Counted from the first letter of the stretch, positions 7,752-15,996 are shown. The stretch: 36,056 nucleotides of DNA from an uncultured Prochlorococcus sp. (GCA_902629395.1 CACOQT010000007.1:1-36056); one strand, 5' to 3'. Translations and numbers: made by a program. Notes: generated from the letters alone by a model not told the origin.

Positions 7752-9380
7752 TCAATCAGTAAATTCACCGATAGATTTTTTATCGAGATCATTTTTAAAA
7801 ATTTTAAATTGTAACATACGACTTAAAGTTTGATTTTGTGCCTCCTCTGTTTGACTGGGACTATAGGCTAGAGGGATTTTTGTATGAATAGTTTTTTTAA
7901 TTTTATCATATAAGTACGGACATCCATATACAATAACACCTGATAATCTTTCTGCAATTTCTAATTTTTTTATAACGTCTATACAATTTTGATTATCATA
8001 ATCTGCCCCAATAAAAGGCCTACCTCTAGAGAACAACTGTAAAAGTATCATACCTTTACAAATTTGTTGTGACTCCAAAAAGTCTTCGTTCTTGAATTGA
8101 TTAAAGCTAAATGGGTGAATTATTAAATTCCTAAAACCAAGCAATTTAGGTAAATTTAATGCAGGAACAAACTTATTAGATAGTTGATCAAAATTATCAA
8201 CCTTTATAAGATTAATATTGTTAGTTTCAGCTTTTATAGATCTTTCTTTTCGGACGGAGATTGAATGCTTTATTATAGAATTACTAAATCTGCAGGCATC
8301 TAATAAAAATTTATTTGTAATATTTTCATCCTCAGGTTCTTCTTTTTCTAAATATTTTTTATCACCGATTAGATCAAGTTGTTTTTTTCTTCTATCTCTG
8401 GATATATGTAATCTTTCTATAGAAATTTTTTCTAAATAGAATGCATCTGTAAGAGAATCAATTGCCTCATCTATATCTTTCGGCATCATAATCAAATCAA
8501 TCCCTGCATTAAATGCCATAACTGCAGCTCTACTACTACTGTATTTATTAGATATTGCATTCATAACTAATGCATCACTGACGACTAAACCATCATATTT
8601 GTATTTAATACGTAACAAATCCGTAACCAGTATTTTTGAAAGAGTTGAAGGATAAATGGGATCAATCTTTGGGAAAAGTAAATGTCCGATCATGACACTA
8701 CTTACTCCTTGTTTGATTAAAGATTTAAATGGAATTAATTCAAATTTCTCTAAATCAGATAAGTCATTATGTATTACTGGCAAATCCAAATGAGAGTCAA
8801 TTTCGGAATTTCCATGCCCAGGGAAATGTTTTGCACAAGTCAACATATTTGATCTAGAAACACCCCTTTGAAAAGCACAAGTTAAGCTTTTTACTGTTTC
8901 AGGATTCTCACCCCAAGCTCTAAGGTTGATAACCGGGTTATTTGGATTGTTATTAATGTCACATACTGGAGCCAGTAGCCAATTTAAGCCAATATTTTTT
9001 GCTTCTTTACCAGTAAAACAACCTATCTTTTCAGCTATAGATATTCCTAGGGAATTGTCATTTTCATAAATCTGAGAAATTCCTAGTGGAGGAACAAAAT
9101 GTGTCCCTCCATAAAATCTTTGACCAACACCTTCCTCGATATCAGCACACAACAGAAGAGGTTTATCTGCCCATTTTTTTAAAACCTGACAGCGAATTTC
9201 TAATTCTTTAACAGTGCCTCCAAAAAATATAACTCCCCCAACGCCCTCCTCTAAAAGTCTCCTCAGCTTTTTATTAGATACCTCTAAGTTGGGATATAGT
9301 CTTTGTGAGTCTAGATTAAATCCACTTGCTCTAACTATAAATAATTCAGCAACTTTCCTTCTAAGATCAGATTTATTCAT
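7752..9380 (-). CDS. nagZ: Glycoside hydrolase family 3, beta-N-acetylhexosaminidase (NagZ-like)
   Basis: GH3 TIM-barrel enzyme. Visible motifs: KHFPGHG followed by DSHLDLPV (substrate-binding K-H and the general acid/base His-Asp dyad on a flexible loop, specific to the NagZ branch), and LVVSDALVMNAI with the catalytic aspartate. These indicate a hexosaminidase that removes N-acetylglucosamine from muropeptides during cell-wall recycling rather than a beta-glucosidase. The C-terminal ~190 residues beyond the barrel are unlike the short enterobacterial NagZ and resemble the GH3 second domain of longer cyanobacterial forms. I chose ATG at 9380 (542 residues, MNKSDLRRKV); an upstream ATG at 9434 would run into rbfA. 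It lies 16 bases after rbfA in the same run. AnmK, another wall-recycling enzyme, is encoded at 31821. Confidence 0.85.
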   Translation of the reverse strand: MNKSDLRRKVAELFIVRASGFNLDSQRLYPNLEVSNKKLRRLLEEGVGGVIFFGGTVKELEIRCQVLKKWADKPLLLCADIEEGVGQRFYGGTHFVPPLGISQIYENDNSLGISIAEKIGCFTGKEAKNIGLNWLLAPVCDINNNPNNPVINLRAWGENPETVKSLTCAFQRGVSRSNMLTCAKHFPGHGNSEIDSHLDLPVIHNDLSDLEKFELIPFKSLIKQGVSSVMIGHLLFPKIDPIYPSTLSKILVTDLLRIKYKYDGLVVSDALVMNAISNKYSSSRAAVMAFNAGIDLIMMPKDIDEAIDSLTDAFYLEKISIERLHISRDRRKKQLDLIGDKKYLEKEEPEDENITNKFLLDACRFSNSIIKHSISVRKERSIKAETNNINLIKVDNFDQLSNKFVPALNLPKLLGFRNLIIHPFSFNQFKNEDFLESQQICKGMILLQLFSRGRPFIGADYDNQNCIDVIKKLEIAERLSGVIVYGCPYLYDKIKKTIHTKIPLAYSPSQTEEAQNQTLSRMLQFKIFKNDLDKKSIGEFTD

Positions 9381-9396
9381 AAAAAAATTAATTAAT

Positions 9397-9780
9397 CTAT
9401 AGATCTTTACTGATATCTTTATTTTTCCTTTCAAGTTCTAATGTGTTAAGTAGATCTAACACATCAGGGCCTTTTTTCATGCCTTGATCAATCTTAAAAA
9501 CAAGTTCAGGTGTTCGTCTCATTTGAAGTCTTCGAGAAAGCTCAGCACGAAGAAATCCTTTTGCTTCTTCTAAACCAACTAAAACTTCAGCTTTTTTTTT
9601 CTCTTCACCAAAAAGACTTACAAAAATTTTTACATGCTGTAAATCACCAGAGACTTTAACAGCTGTAATGGTGATCATAGCTTGATGAATTCTTTCATCT
9701 CTAACCCCATTAACTAAAAGTTCACTAACTTCTCTTTTTAGCAAAGCTGCCAATTTTTCTACTCTTCTTGAGTTAGCCAT
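9397..9780 (-). CDS. rbfA: Ribosome-binding factor A
   Basis: KH-like fold protein needed for late maturation of the 30S subunit and 16S rRNA 5' end processing. The 127-residue product begins [19 protein letters not shown] and contains [18 protein letters not shown] and the C-terminal [14 protein letters not shown], all signature RbfA segments. The C-terminal tail is short and charged. It starts two bases after the DUF751 gene and is followed 16 bases later by the GH3 gene, so it sits inside a minus-strand operon. Confidence 0.94.
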   Translation of the reverse strand: MANSRRVEKLAALLKREVSELLVNGVRDERIHQAMITITAVKVSGDLQHVKIFVSLFGEEKKKAEVLVGLEEAKGFLRAELSRRLQMRRTPELVFKIDQGMKKGPDVLDLLNTLELERKNKDISKDL

Positions 9781-9782
9781 GA

Positions 9783-9989
9783 CTAAGTTAATGGTGTGGG
9801 GAAAGCCATTGCTTTTAATAAGAAAATTATTGTAAGAAGTCCACTTAACAATGCTCCAACAAGAGCAATCGCTGTGATCGGATTACTACCACGTTTGATT
9901 AACGGAGAAATTGCAGCAGTAAAAACCCCTAAAACTATAGTGATTAGATATTTAGGATACCTAGAAACATTAGAAAAAAACTCACCCAT
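9783..9989 (-). CDS. DUF751 (Ycf33-like) small membrane protein
   Basis: A 68-residue protein with [23 protein letters not shown] followed by a positively charged turn (PLIKRGSNP) and a second hydrophobic helix ([24 protein letters not shown]): two membrane spans and short tails. The NVSRYPxxxIT opening and the NPxTAIALxG motif are those of the DUF751/Ycf33 family found in cyanobacteria and algal plastids. Function is not known to me; a thylakoid location is likely. First gene of the run leading to rbfA. Confidence 0.82.
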   Translation of the reverse strand: MGEFFSNVSRYPKYLITIVLGVFTAAISPLIKRGSNPITAIALVGALLSGLLTIIFLLKAMAFPTPLT

Positions 9990-10049
9990 TTTTCATCACC
10001 AAAAGACTGAATTAATAGCTACTCTGCAAAACATTTGAAAGAGCATTAA

Positions 10050-10769
10050 ATGTTGGAACTTCATCAATTTAGGCACTCACCTTATTGCTTGAAAGTAAGA
10101 ATGGCTTTAGCTGCAAAAAAGCTGGAATACAGAACCGTTGAGATAACTCCAGCCATAGGGCAAATAGATATCTTCAAAAAAACAGGACAAAAACAATTAC
10201 CTGTACTTTTTGACAAGGAAGCGATAATCCATGACTCAAGTTTAATAATACGACACTTAGAGAAAATTGAAAAAGAACCAAAATTAATCCCAGAGGGTCC
10301 AAAGGAAGCCTCTCAGGCACAAATAATTGAGAATTGGGCAGATACTACTTTGGCAAAATCTATCAAAATTGTCTTTTTGGAAGAGCTTATGAAAAATCCC
10401 ATGTTGATCTCCTCTTTATTTAATGAGGAAATTTCCGATTCTGTGCAAAAACTTCTTTCTAATATTCCTACAAAGATCACTAGTCAAATTTCTGGATTAA
10501 TAAATCAGAGAGAAAAAGAATCTTTAAAATCAAATCTAGAATATCTTGCAAATATAATCAACCAAGAAAAATTTCTGATTGGAGAGAGATTAACCATTGC
10601 TGACATTTCCGTAGCATCACACCTATCACTACTCAAATTTCCAAAATCATCCGGGGATAAAGTATCAGGCAAAGGTTGTTCTCTATATCTAAACGATCCA
10701 AGTCTCAAAAATCTTTTTAATTGGAGAGACTTAATTGAGGAAAAATTAGCAATAACTAATCCTCATTAG
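10050..10769 (+). CDS. Glutathione S-transferase family protein
   Basis: A 239-residue protein with an N-terminal thioredoxin-like GST domain: ELHQFRHSPYCLKVRMALAAKK (a CxxK-type active site, S-P-Y-C), the cis-proline region KQLPVLFD (about residue 50), and the glutathione-binding acidic-serine pair in IIHDSSLIIRHLE. The helical C-terminal domain runs to the end and contains LTIADISVASHL, the N-capping box of GST helix 6. The cysteine at the active site fits the cyanobacterial chi/omega-like or YfcG-like enzymes with glutathione disulfide or dehydroascorbate activity, but the substrate is not determined. Its last 14 bases overlap the convergent DUF6816 gene. Confidence 0.85.
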   Translation: MLELHQFRHSPYCLKVRMALAAKKLEYRTVEITPAIGQIDIFKKTGQKQLPVLFDKEAIIHDSSLIIRHLEKIEKEPKLIPEGPKEASQAQIIENWADTTLAKSIKIVFLEELMKNPMLISSLFNEEISDSVQKLLSNIPTKITSQISGLINQREKESLKSNLEYLANIINQEKFLIGERLTIADISVASHLSLLKFPKSSGDKVSGKGCSLYLNDPSLKNLFNWRDLIEEKLAITNPH

Positions 10770-11487
10770 TCTTCCTGAGTATTAATTTAGATCTCTCTGT
10801 TTTAATCGGCAAAGAAATGAGATTTTGACCAGGTTGGTTGTAAATCGCTTGAAATTGTTTTGCACAAATATAAAAATCACTTTTATTTATGTCATTACTT
10901 AGATTAGATTCACATTTTTCAAACTCAGTGAGCGTCTCGACTTGACTAACCCTAGTCAAATCTGGTGTATGTAAAATTTGTAAAATTAATTCATCAGTTA
11001 TGAAAATTTTATTATTTATTTTTTCTTGATGTCTGCCTATAATTTTTGTCTCTAAATACCTATCTTCAGTTAATTTTGCAAACTGACGATTTGGAGATTT
11101 AGGATCATTCTTTACTGACAAGAAACCTCCATTTTCTGAATTCAATGCAAAAGACTGGGTATTATATTCTCTATCTGCTACTAATTTCCCAGCGGAGTTC
11201 CGTACAAATTTAGCTGAGTGAATTATTGATTTTTCGTTTTTATCACTTTCAATCTTTGTATTAACATCCCACACACCTTCAAACCAATCAGGGTAAATTA
11301 AATCATCTTTTAAGTTTGGACGCTTTAAATTAGAGGGAATACGCCAATCAGGCCAGATTGATTTTCGTTCCGAAAGCTGTGTAGGTTGGACATCTTTTGC
11401 GTAAAGAATACTTACAGCATCAACTGGTTGAATGCAGGTGAAGATAATTACAATAGAAGTTAAAAAAGAAAAAAATTTCTGTCTCAT
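10756..11487 (-). CDS. DUF6816-like exported (probably lumenal) protein
   Basis: Residues 1-24 form a signal peptide: MRQKFF, a hydrophobic core SFLTSIVIIFTCIQP and a likely cleavage after VDA. The mature part has the conserved WPDWRIPSNLKRPNLKDDLIYPDWFEGVW block, in which substrate-like proteins of cyanobacteria and plastids share repeated W-P-D-W motifs, then a lipocalin-like series of beta strands (VWDVNTKIES, KFVRNSAGKLVADREYN, EIIGRHQE-like segments). This matches the DUF6816 family as I remember it. Function is unknown; thylakoid lumen or periplasm is inferred from the signal peptide. Its start codon overlaps that of the divergent CRR7 gene within a CATG at 11485-11488. Confidence 0.75.
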   Translation of the reverse strand: MRQKFFSFLTSIVIIFTCIQPVDAVSILYAKDVQPTQLSERKSIWPDWRIPSNLKRPNLKDDLIYPDWFEGVWDVNTKIESDKNEKSIIHSAKFVRNSAGKLVADREYNTQSFALNSENGGFLSVKNDPKSPNRQFAKLTEDRYLETKIIGRHQEKINNKIFITDELILQILHTPDLTRVSQVETLTEFEKCESNLSNDINKSDFYICAKQFQAIYNQPGQNLISLPIKTERSKLILRKTNED

Positions 11488-11749
11488 GTCTGATCCACTA
11501 ATAAGAGAGATGGATAATTATGTTGTTTTAGTTCCTGGAAAAAGTGAACAATTCCTGGATAGAGATCAAACTCTTTTATGGCTTCAATCTTGGTTAAACA
11601 AATTTGATTCATTACCATTAGATCTTGCATCAAAATCCTCCATCAAAGAAGCTGCTCAACATTTACTTGATACGGCTTGTGACCTTGAAATCAAATCAGG
11701 TTTCACTATTCAGTGGTACGCCGTGCGGCTTGAGCCTCCGGGTCAATAA
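11486..11749 (+). CDS. Chlororespiratory reduction 7 (CRR7) family protein
   Basis: An 87-residue soluble protein, MSDPLIREMDNYVVLVPG at the start and AAQHLLDTACDLEIKSG then QWYAVRLEPPG at the end. These match the CRR7 family, whose plant member is needed to assemble chloroplast NDH subcomplex A; the cyanobacterial role is probably also in NDH-1 biogenesis. I chose the ATG at 11486 since it gives the canonical MSDPL N-terminus; an upstream in-frame ATG at 11432 would lie within the divergent DUF6816 gene. The 3' end overlaps the convergent shikimate kinase gene by 44 bases. NdhO is encoded in the same window. Confidence 0.82.
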   Translation: MSDPLIREMDNYVVLVPGKSEQFLDRDQTLLWLQSWLNKFDSLPLDLASKSSIKEAAQHLLDTACDLEIKSGFTIQWYAVRLEPPGQ

Positions 11750-12299
11750 GTATATTAGGTAACTTTTCGGAAATCATTGCTGCAACCTCGTAAGGAGATT
11801 GATCTTCAACTTTAATCCTCATATCAGACTCTAAATACATTGGTTTTCTACTTTCATATATCTCACTAAAGGTTTTAGGCAAATCATCACTGTTAAGTAA
11901 TGGTCTTTTTCTATCATCTCTTTGTATTCTTTTTATTGAACGTTCTAGATCAAGATCTAACCAAATAACTATCCCTTGATGAAGAATGCCCCAGTTTTCT
12001 GGAACCGTAACTAAGCCACCTCCTGTAGAAATTACAAGTGAATGATGTTGAATAATTTCTTTTAAAACTTGTTTCTCAAGATCTCTAAAGCCTTTTTCTC
12101 CATCTTTTTCAAAAATATCATTAATGGATTGTTTAGAAGCTTTTTCTATGACATCATCGGTATCAACGAAAGCATAATTGAGCATTTTTGCAAGATCAGG
12201 ACCTGTCTGACTTTTGCCAGAACCCATCATTCCTATCAAAAAAATATTTCGACCACCCAACTTTTCTTTAAGAGTTTGCTGGGTAAATTTATCATCCAT
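11706..12299 (-). CDS. aroK: Shikimate kinase
   Basis: Phosphorylates shikimate at O3 with ATP in aromatic amino acid synthesis. Over 197 residues: Walker A GMMGSGKS (23-30), the shikimate-binding DTDD (about 47-50), FRDLEKQVLKE with its substrate-binding Arg-Glu, STGGGLV, and the lid arginine region DDRKRPLL. The ~15-residue N-terminal leader before the P-loop strand and the C-terminal tail (PEAQAARRTTE) are slightly longer than the bacterial minimum, as usual in cyanobacteria. The final 44 bases overlap the CRR7 gene on the other strand, so the last 14 codons of each gene constrain the other. Confidence 0.94.
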   Translation of the reverse strand: MDDKFTQQTLKEKLGGRNIFLIGMMGSGKSQTGPDLAKMLNYAFVDTDDVIEKASKQSINDIFEKDGEKGFRDLEKQVLKEIIQHHSLVISTGGGLVTVPENWGILHQGIVIWLDLDLERSIKRIQRDDRKRPLLNSDDLPKTFSEIYESRKPMYLESDMRIKVEDQSPYEVAAMISEKLPNILIDPEAQAARRTTE

Positions 12300-12351
12300 A
12301 AAGACAGAAGTAACTAAAAGTTATTAGGATAGAGGCTGATGTGAAAAAACT

Positions 12352-13278
12352 ATGGATGAAATCACATCTCTCGTTTCTCATGGAGAAGGTAGAAGCTGTG
12401 TAATCACAAGGCGTGCTTGCTTTAGTGCAAGTCACCTTTACAAGCTTCCTGAATTATCTGATGATGATAATTCGGCTTTATTTGGCCCATGCTCAATAGA
12501 ACCAGGCCATGGCCATAATTACGAGTTAATTGTAACTATGGAAGGAGAGCTTAATCAATATGGCATGGTTCTAAACCTGTCAGACGTGAAACAAGCAATT
12601 AAAAACGAAATAACAAGCCAACTTGACTTTAGATTTTTAAATGACACTTGGCCGGAATTCGACCTTTCTAAACCAGACGGTTGCCTTCCTACAACCGAAA
12701 GTTTAGTTCGTGCCATTTGGAAACGCCTTAAATCCCACTTACCTCTAAAATCATTAAGACTTTACGAAAACCCAAAACTTTGGGCTGACTATCAAGGAAT
12801 TGCTATGGATGCTTATTTAACAGTTCAAACTCACTTTGCAGCGGCCCATCGCCTTGCGAGAGAGGATTTACCTCAAATTGAAAACGATAAGATATTTGGC
12901 AAATGTGCTCGGCCTAATGGACATGGTCATAATTACATAGTAGATATCACCGTAAAAGGGAAAATCAATCCTAGGAATGGAATGATATGTGATTTATCTG
13001 CATTAAATAGTTTAATTAATGATTTAATTGTAGAACCTTTTGATCATACCTTTTTAAATAAAGACATACCTTACTTTGCTGATTGTGTACCTACAGCCGA
13101 AAATATAGCATTACATATCTCAGATAAGTTAACCAATCCTATAAGAGCAATCGGTGCAAGTCTATACAAGATAAAGTTACAGGAAAGCCCAAATAATGCT
13201 GCTGAGGTTTATGCAAATGTACCTGAATCTAGCTCCGAAAAAAAAGAATCTATAGATCAGATATCATTACTGAGATAA
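12352..13278 (+). CDS. Tandem 6-pyruvoyl/6-carboxy-tetrahydropterin synthase (PTPS/QueD-like)
   Basis: Two PTPS-fold domains in one 308-residue chain. Domain 1 (about 15-140) has the zinc ligands H28, H53 and H55 (GHGHNY), Cys47 in FGPCS, and PTTES with Glu116. Domain 2 (about 152-290) has H166, H191 and H193 (GHGHNY), Cys185 in FGKCA, the Asp231-His232 pair in FDHTFL, and PTAEN with Glu250. In domain 1 the expected Asp-His pair reads LDFRFL (Asp92-Phe93), so the catalytic histidine is missing and only domain 2 has a full Cys-Asp-His set. The family makes 6-carboxy-tetrahydropterin for queuosine, or pyruvoyl-tetrahydropterin for pteridines. The next gene, a RibD-C-type reductase one codon boundary away, could act on a related pteridine or pyrimidine. 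Family call is firm; the exact product is open. Confidence 0.9.
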   Translation: MDEITSLVSHGEGRSCVITRRACFSASHLYKLPELSDDDNSALFGPCSIEPGHGHNYELIVTMEGELNQYGMVLNLSDVKQAIKNEITSQLDFRFLNDTWPEFDLSKPDGCLPTTESLVRAIWKRLKSHLPLKSLRLYENPKLWADYQGIAMDAYLTVQTHFAAAHRLAREDLPQIENDKIFGKCARPNGHGHNYIVDITVKGKINPRNGMICDLSALNSLINDLIVEPFDHTFLNKDIPYFADCVPTAENIALHISDKLTNPIRAIGASLYKIKLQESPNNAAEVYANVPESSSEKKESIDQISLLR

Positions 13279-13956
13279 TTGAAAAAGCAGTGGGTTAAAT
13301 TAGTTTTAGCTTCTAGTATTGACGGACGGATAGCATATCCAGAGGGAGGGAAAACACAACTAGGTCAGACAGGTGATCGATTGGTCTTAGAGGAATCACT
13401 TGCCTGGTCAGATGGAATTTTGATGGGAGGTCAAACTCTTAGAGATCACCAATCAATATGTATTATAAAAAATAAAGTATTATTAAAACAAAGAAATCTA
13501 GAGGGAAAAAGTGAGCAACCAGTTGCTCTAATAGTAAGCAATCAAAAAAAATTTCCACCTAATTGGCTTTTTTTTCAACAACCTCTTCAAAGATGGTTGA
13601 TTCAAAAGCAAGATGAGAAAAATGAGTTTAAACCTCCTAATGGATTCGATAAAAAAATTAATTTAAAGATTAACTGGCGTGCCTCTTTAGATGATTTAAA
13701 TCAGAAAGGTATTGAAAAAATTGTATTACTTGGAGGTGCACATCTTATTTCATCTTTGCTCTTAGAAGATCTAATAGATGAACTACAAATCACCATTACA
13801 CCCTATCTTTTAGGAGGAGATTACTGTTGGGTTTCATCTAAATTAAAAAACCTAAATGAGATAATTAATAAAAAAAATAATTGGATTCTAAAAGAAAGTA
13901 AAAAACTTGGAAATAATGAATTACTTATCAGATATTTTAAAAATAATTTTTCTTAA
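13279..13956 (+). CDS. RibD C-terminal/dihydrofolate-reductase-like reductase
   Basis: Starts with TTG immediately after the TAA of the PTPS gene, so the two are translationally coupled. The 225-residue product has the RibD-C fold signature: VKLVLASSIDGRIAYPEG (NADPH-side strand and Asp), WSDGILMGGQTLRDH, IEKIVLLGGAHLISSLL and VDELQITITPYLLGG-type ending (here IDELQIT and PYLLGGD). No deaminase domain is present, so it is the stand-alone reductase type. In cyanobacteria such proteins may supply the riboflavin-pathway reductase or reduce a pterin; coupling to a PTPS gene favours a pteridine link, but this is inference. Confidence 0.82.
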   Translation: MKKQWVKLVLASSIDGRIAYPEGGKTQLGQTGDRLVLEESLAWSDGILMGGQTLRDHQSICIIKNKVLLKQRNLEGKSEQPVALIVSNQKKFPPNWLFFQQPLQRWLIQKQDEKNEFKPPNGFDKKINLKINWRASLDDLNQKGIEKIVLLGGAHLISSLLLEDLIDELQITITPYLLGGDYCWVSSKLKNLNEIINKKNNWILKESKKLGNNELLIRYFKNNFS

Positions 13957-13971
13957 TCATATATATTTAAA

Positions 13972-15153
13972 ATGAAAAATATAAAAATCAAATGGCATCA
14001 ATCAATACAAGAGATCCCAAAAATCATATGGAATAATTTCCAAGGAGAGAATTCAACTCCTTTTTATAAATGGGATTGGTTAAATGCATTAGAGAAATCA
14101 GGAAGTGTAAGTTCAAATTATGGTTGGCAACCATTATTCGTATCTGCTTGGTGTGAAAATGATTTAGTAGCATGTGCTCCTCTTTATCTAAAATCTCATA
14201 GTTATGGAGAATTTATTTTTGATAATGCATTTGTTCAACTAGCTCAAAATATGGGACTAAAATATTATCCGAAACTAATAGGTATGAGTCCATTAAGTCC
14301 CATAGAGGGTTATCGTTTTCTTTTTGCAAATGGAGTTAATGATTTAGAACTAACACAAATATTATTCTCTGAGATTGATAGTTTTGCCAAACAAAACGGT
14401 ATTCTCAGTTGTAATTTTTTATATGTGGATGCCAAATGGATGAAGATAGCTGAATCTCTCAATTGTGCAAAATGGATTAACCAGCAAAGTTTGTTAATCT
14501 TAAATGAAGAAAATAGCTTTTCTGATTTCCAAAATAAATTTAATGCCAATCAACGTAGAAATATTAAAAGAGAAAGATTAAGTGTCAAAAAATCTGGGGT
14601 AAAAGTTGAACCTCTTAGTGGATCTCAAATAAATGTAATAAATTTAAAAAAAATGCATTACTTTTATGAGCTTCATTGCTCCAGATGGGGTATATGGGGA
14701 AGCAAATATCTCACTGAATCCTTTTTTACTGAACTTTCATCAATCGAACTTAGAGAAAATATTGTTTTATTCGAAGCAAAAGAAGAGGTAACTGAGAAAA
14801 CTATTGGAATGTCATTATGCGTAAAAAACAAAACTATGCTTTGGGGTAGATATTGGGGTTCAGAAAAAAATGTAGATAATTTACATTTCGAAGCTTGTTA
14901 TTACTCTCCAATTGAATGGGCAATTAATAACAATATAAAATTTTTCGACCCTGGAGCAGGCGGTAGTCATAAAAAAAGGAGAGGCTTTATGGCAAAACCC
15001 AATGCAAGCCTTCATAGATGGTACAACACACCAATGGACTCTTTAATACGAGAATGGCTACCAAAAGCTAACAAAATAATGGTCGATCAAATAAACGCTA
15101 CAAATAATGAAGTGCCTTTTAAGTTTGAAGAGCCAAAACTATCAAATACATAG
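13972..15153 (+). CDS. COG3146-type GNAT-fold acyltransferase
   Basis: A 393-residue cytoplasmic protein of the peptidoglycan-recognition-like N-acyltransferase group (formerly DUF482). Diagnostic pieces are the N-terminal PFYKWDWLNALEKSG, LVACAPLYLKSHSYGEFIFD, the basic FNANQRRNIKRER acyl-donor region, and near the C-terminus FFDPGAGGSHKKRRGFMAKP followed by LHRWYN. Related Fem/MprF-like and mycobacterial members transfer acyl or aminoacyl groups, but no substrate is known for this branch. It follows the reductase by 15 bases and is followed 30 bases later by a small membrane protein gene, all on the same strand. Confidence 0.82.
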   Translation: MKNIKIKWHQSIQEIPKIIWNNFQGENSTPFYKWDWLNALEKSGSVSSNYGWQPLFVSAWCENDLVACAPLYLKSHSYGEFIFDNAFVQLAQNMGLKYYPKLIGMSPLSPIEGYRFLFANGVNDLELTQILFSEIDSFAKQNGILSCNFLYVDAKWMKIAESLNCAKWINQQSLLILNEENSFSDFQNKFNANQRRNIKRERLSVKKSGVKVEPLSGSQINVINLKKMHYFYELHCSRWGIWGSKYLTESFFTELSSIELRENIVLFEAKEEVTEKTIGMSLCVKNKTMLWGRYWGSEKNVDNLHFEACYYSPIEWAINNNIKFFDPGAGGSHKKRRGFMAKPNASLHRWYNTPMDSLIREWLPKANKIMVDQINATNNEVPFKFEEPKLSNT

Positions 15154-15183
15154 TAATTTCGAAAAATTAATAATTTAAACTAA

Positions 15184-15450
15184 ATGACAGACAACAATTT
15201 ACTAGATTCTCCTGAGAGAGACAAATCGCTTTCAACTGAGAAAAATGAAATCTACTCCAATGAAGAAAAGCCATTTTTTGCTAAAGGGATTTTTAGCTAT
15301 AAAAACAAAGGGACACAAGGTGTAATAACTTTGTTTGGCTATGAACTAACAGCACCAGCAGGTCTGAAAAATCCAGGTATTGTTTATTTATCTTTTATTT
15401 TTGTAAACTTACTCTTATTTTTAATTTTAAAAAGCTTTATATCAGGATAA
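15184..15450 (+). CDS. Small single-span membrane protein of unknown function
   Basis: 88 residues: a charged, probably cytoplasmic or stromal-side N-terminal half (residues 1-45, rich in Asp, Glu and Ser), then KGTQGVITLFGYELTAPAGL, a short strand-like conserved-looking piece, and one hydrophobic C-terminal span (IVYLSFIFVNLLLFLILKSF). I do not recognise the family. The position between the acyltransferase and DUF4346 genes, and closeness to petL, make a thylakoid protein plausible. The high-light-inducible protein motif (ExxxGRxAM) is absent, so I do not call it an Hlip. Confidence 0.7.
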   Translation: MTDNNLLDSPERDKSLSTEKNEIYSNEEKPFFAKGIFSYKNKGTQGVITLFGYELTAPAGLKNPGIVYLSFIFVNLLLFLILKSFISG

Positions 15451-15453
15451 GTT

Positions 15454-15475
15454 TTTTATAAAAGAGTTTATAAAA
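15454..15475. repeat. 9-bp AT-only inverted repeat after the small membrane protein gene
   Basis: TTTTATAAA-AGAG-TTTATAAAA is a perfect dyad starting three bases after the stop codon at 15450. It could form a weak hairpin acting as an mRNA 3' end or a processing site before the DUF4346 gene. The absence of any G or C in the stem makes it a poor terminator. Confidence 0.3.
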
Positions 15476-15535
15476 CATAAATAAACTCAAAATATGAATC
15501 TTGTATGTCTTCTTTTTAATTTATAAATTTAAAAA

Positions 15536-15937
15536 ATGAAAAGTCCAGAATTTCTTGAAGACTTGATTAACTCAATAAAGCTTTTAGACGATAGATTATC
15601 CAGGCGGCGAATAGAGCTTGACCCAAATGGTTATTTCTTAATTAAAATCGATCTCCAAACAAACGAGTTAATACTTGAACATTATTTAAATAATATTGAT
15701 CATAAAGGTCGAGCCACTGATCCAGAATCAGGAGAGCTAATTGGTTGTAAAACAAAAAGCAGAAACCAGCCAAAATATATATACAGGGGGAAGAGTGCTA
15801 AGCAAGTTGGCATTCAAATCTCAGAGGGTCACGGTCCATATCCAATTAGTCGCCTAGATCATGCCATTTACATTGGCCGTGAATTGCAGCGTGCGGAGAA
15901 ATGCCTGACAAGCGGTGAAGAATACATACAAGATTAA
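15536..15937 (+). CDS. DUF4346 protein
   Basis: 133 residues, soluble. The core has ELDPNGYFLIKIDLQTNELILEHY, then GRATDPESGELIGC, YRGKSAKQVGIQI and SRLDHAIYIGRELQRAE, which is the DUF4346 pattern seen next to dihydropteroate-synthase-like domains in some archaea and as a stand-alone protein in cyanobacteria. No catalytic function is established. The RLDHAxYxGREL segment is the most conserved part. Lies between the small membrane protein gene and petL on the same strand. Confidence 0.82.
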   Translation: MKSPEFLEDLINSIKLLDDRLSRRRIELDPNGYFLIKIDLQTNELILEHYLNNIDHKGRATDPESGELIGCKTKSRNQPKYIYRGKSAKQVGIQISEGHGPYPISRLDHAIYIGRELQRAEKCLTSGEEYIQD

Positions 15938-15996
15938 ATTAATAAATTTAAAAATAAAGCACTTATGTTCTATTATTATTAAAAAATTTAAATCAA

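Noticed and set aside
9381-9434. N-terminal extension of the GH3 protein to 9434
   Set aside because: It would overlap the end of rbfA; the ATG at 9380 gives the usual N-terminus and a 16-base spacer.
15184-15450. High-light-inducible protein call for the 88-residue membrane protein
   Set aside because: The chlorophyll-binding ExxxGRxAM motif is absent.
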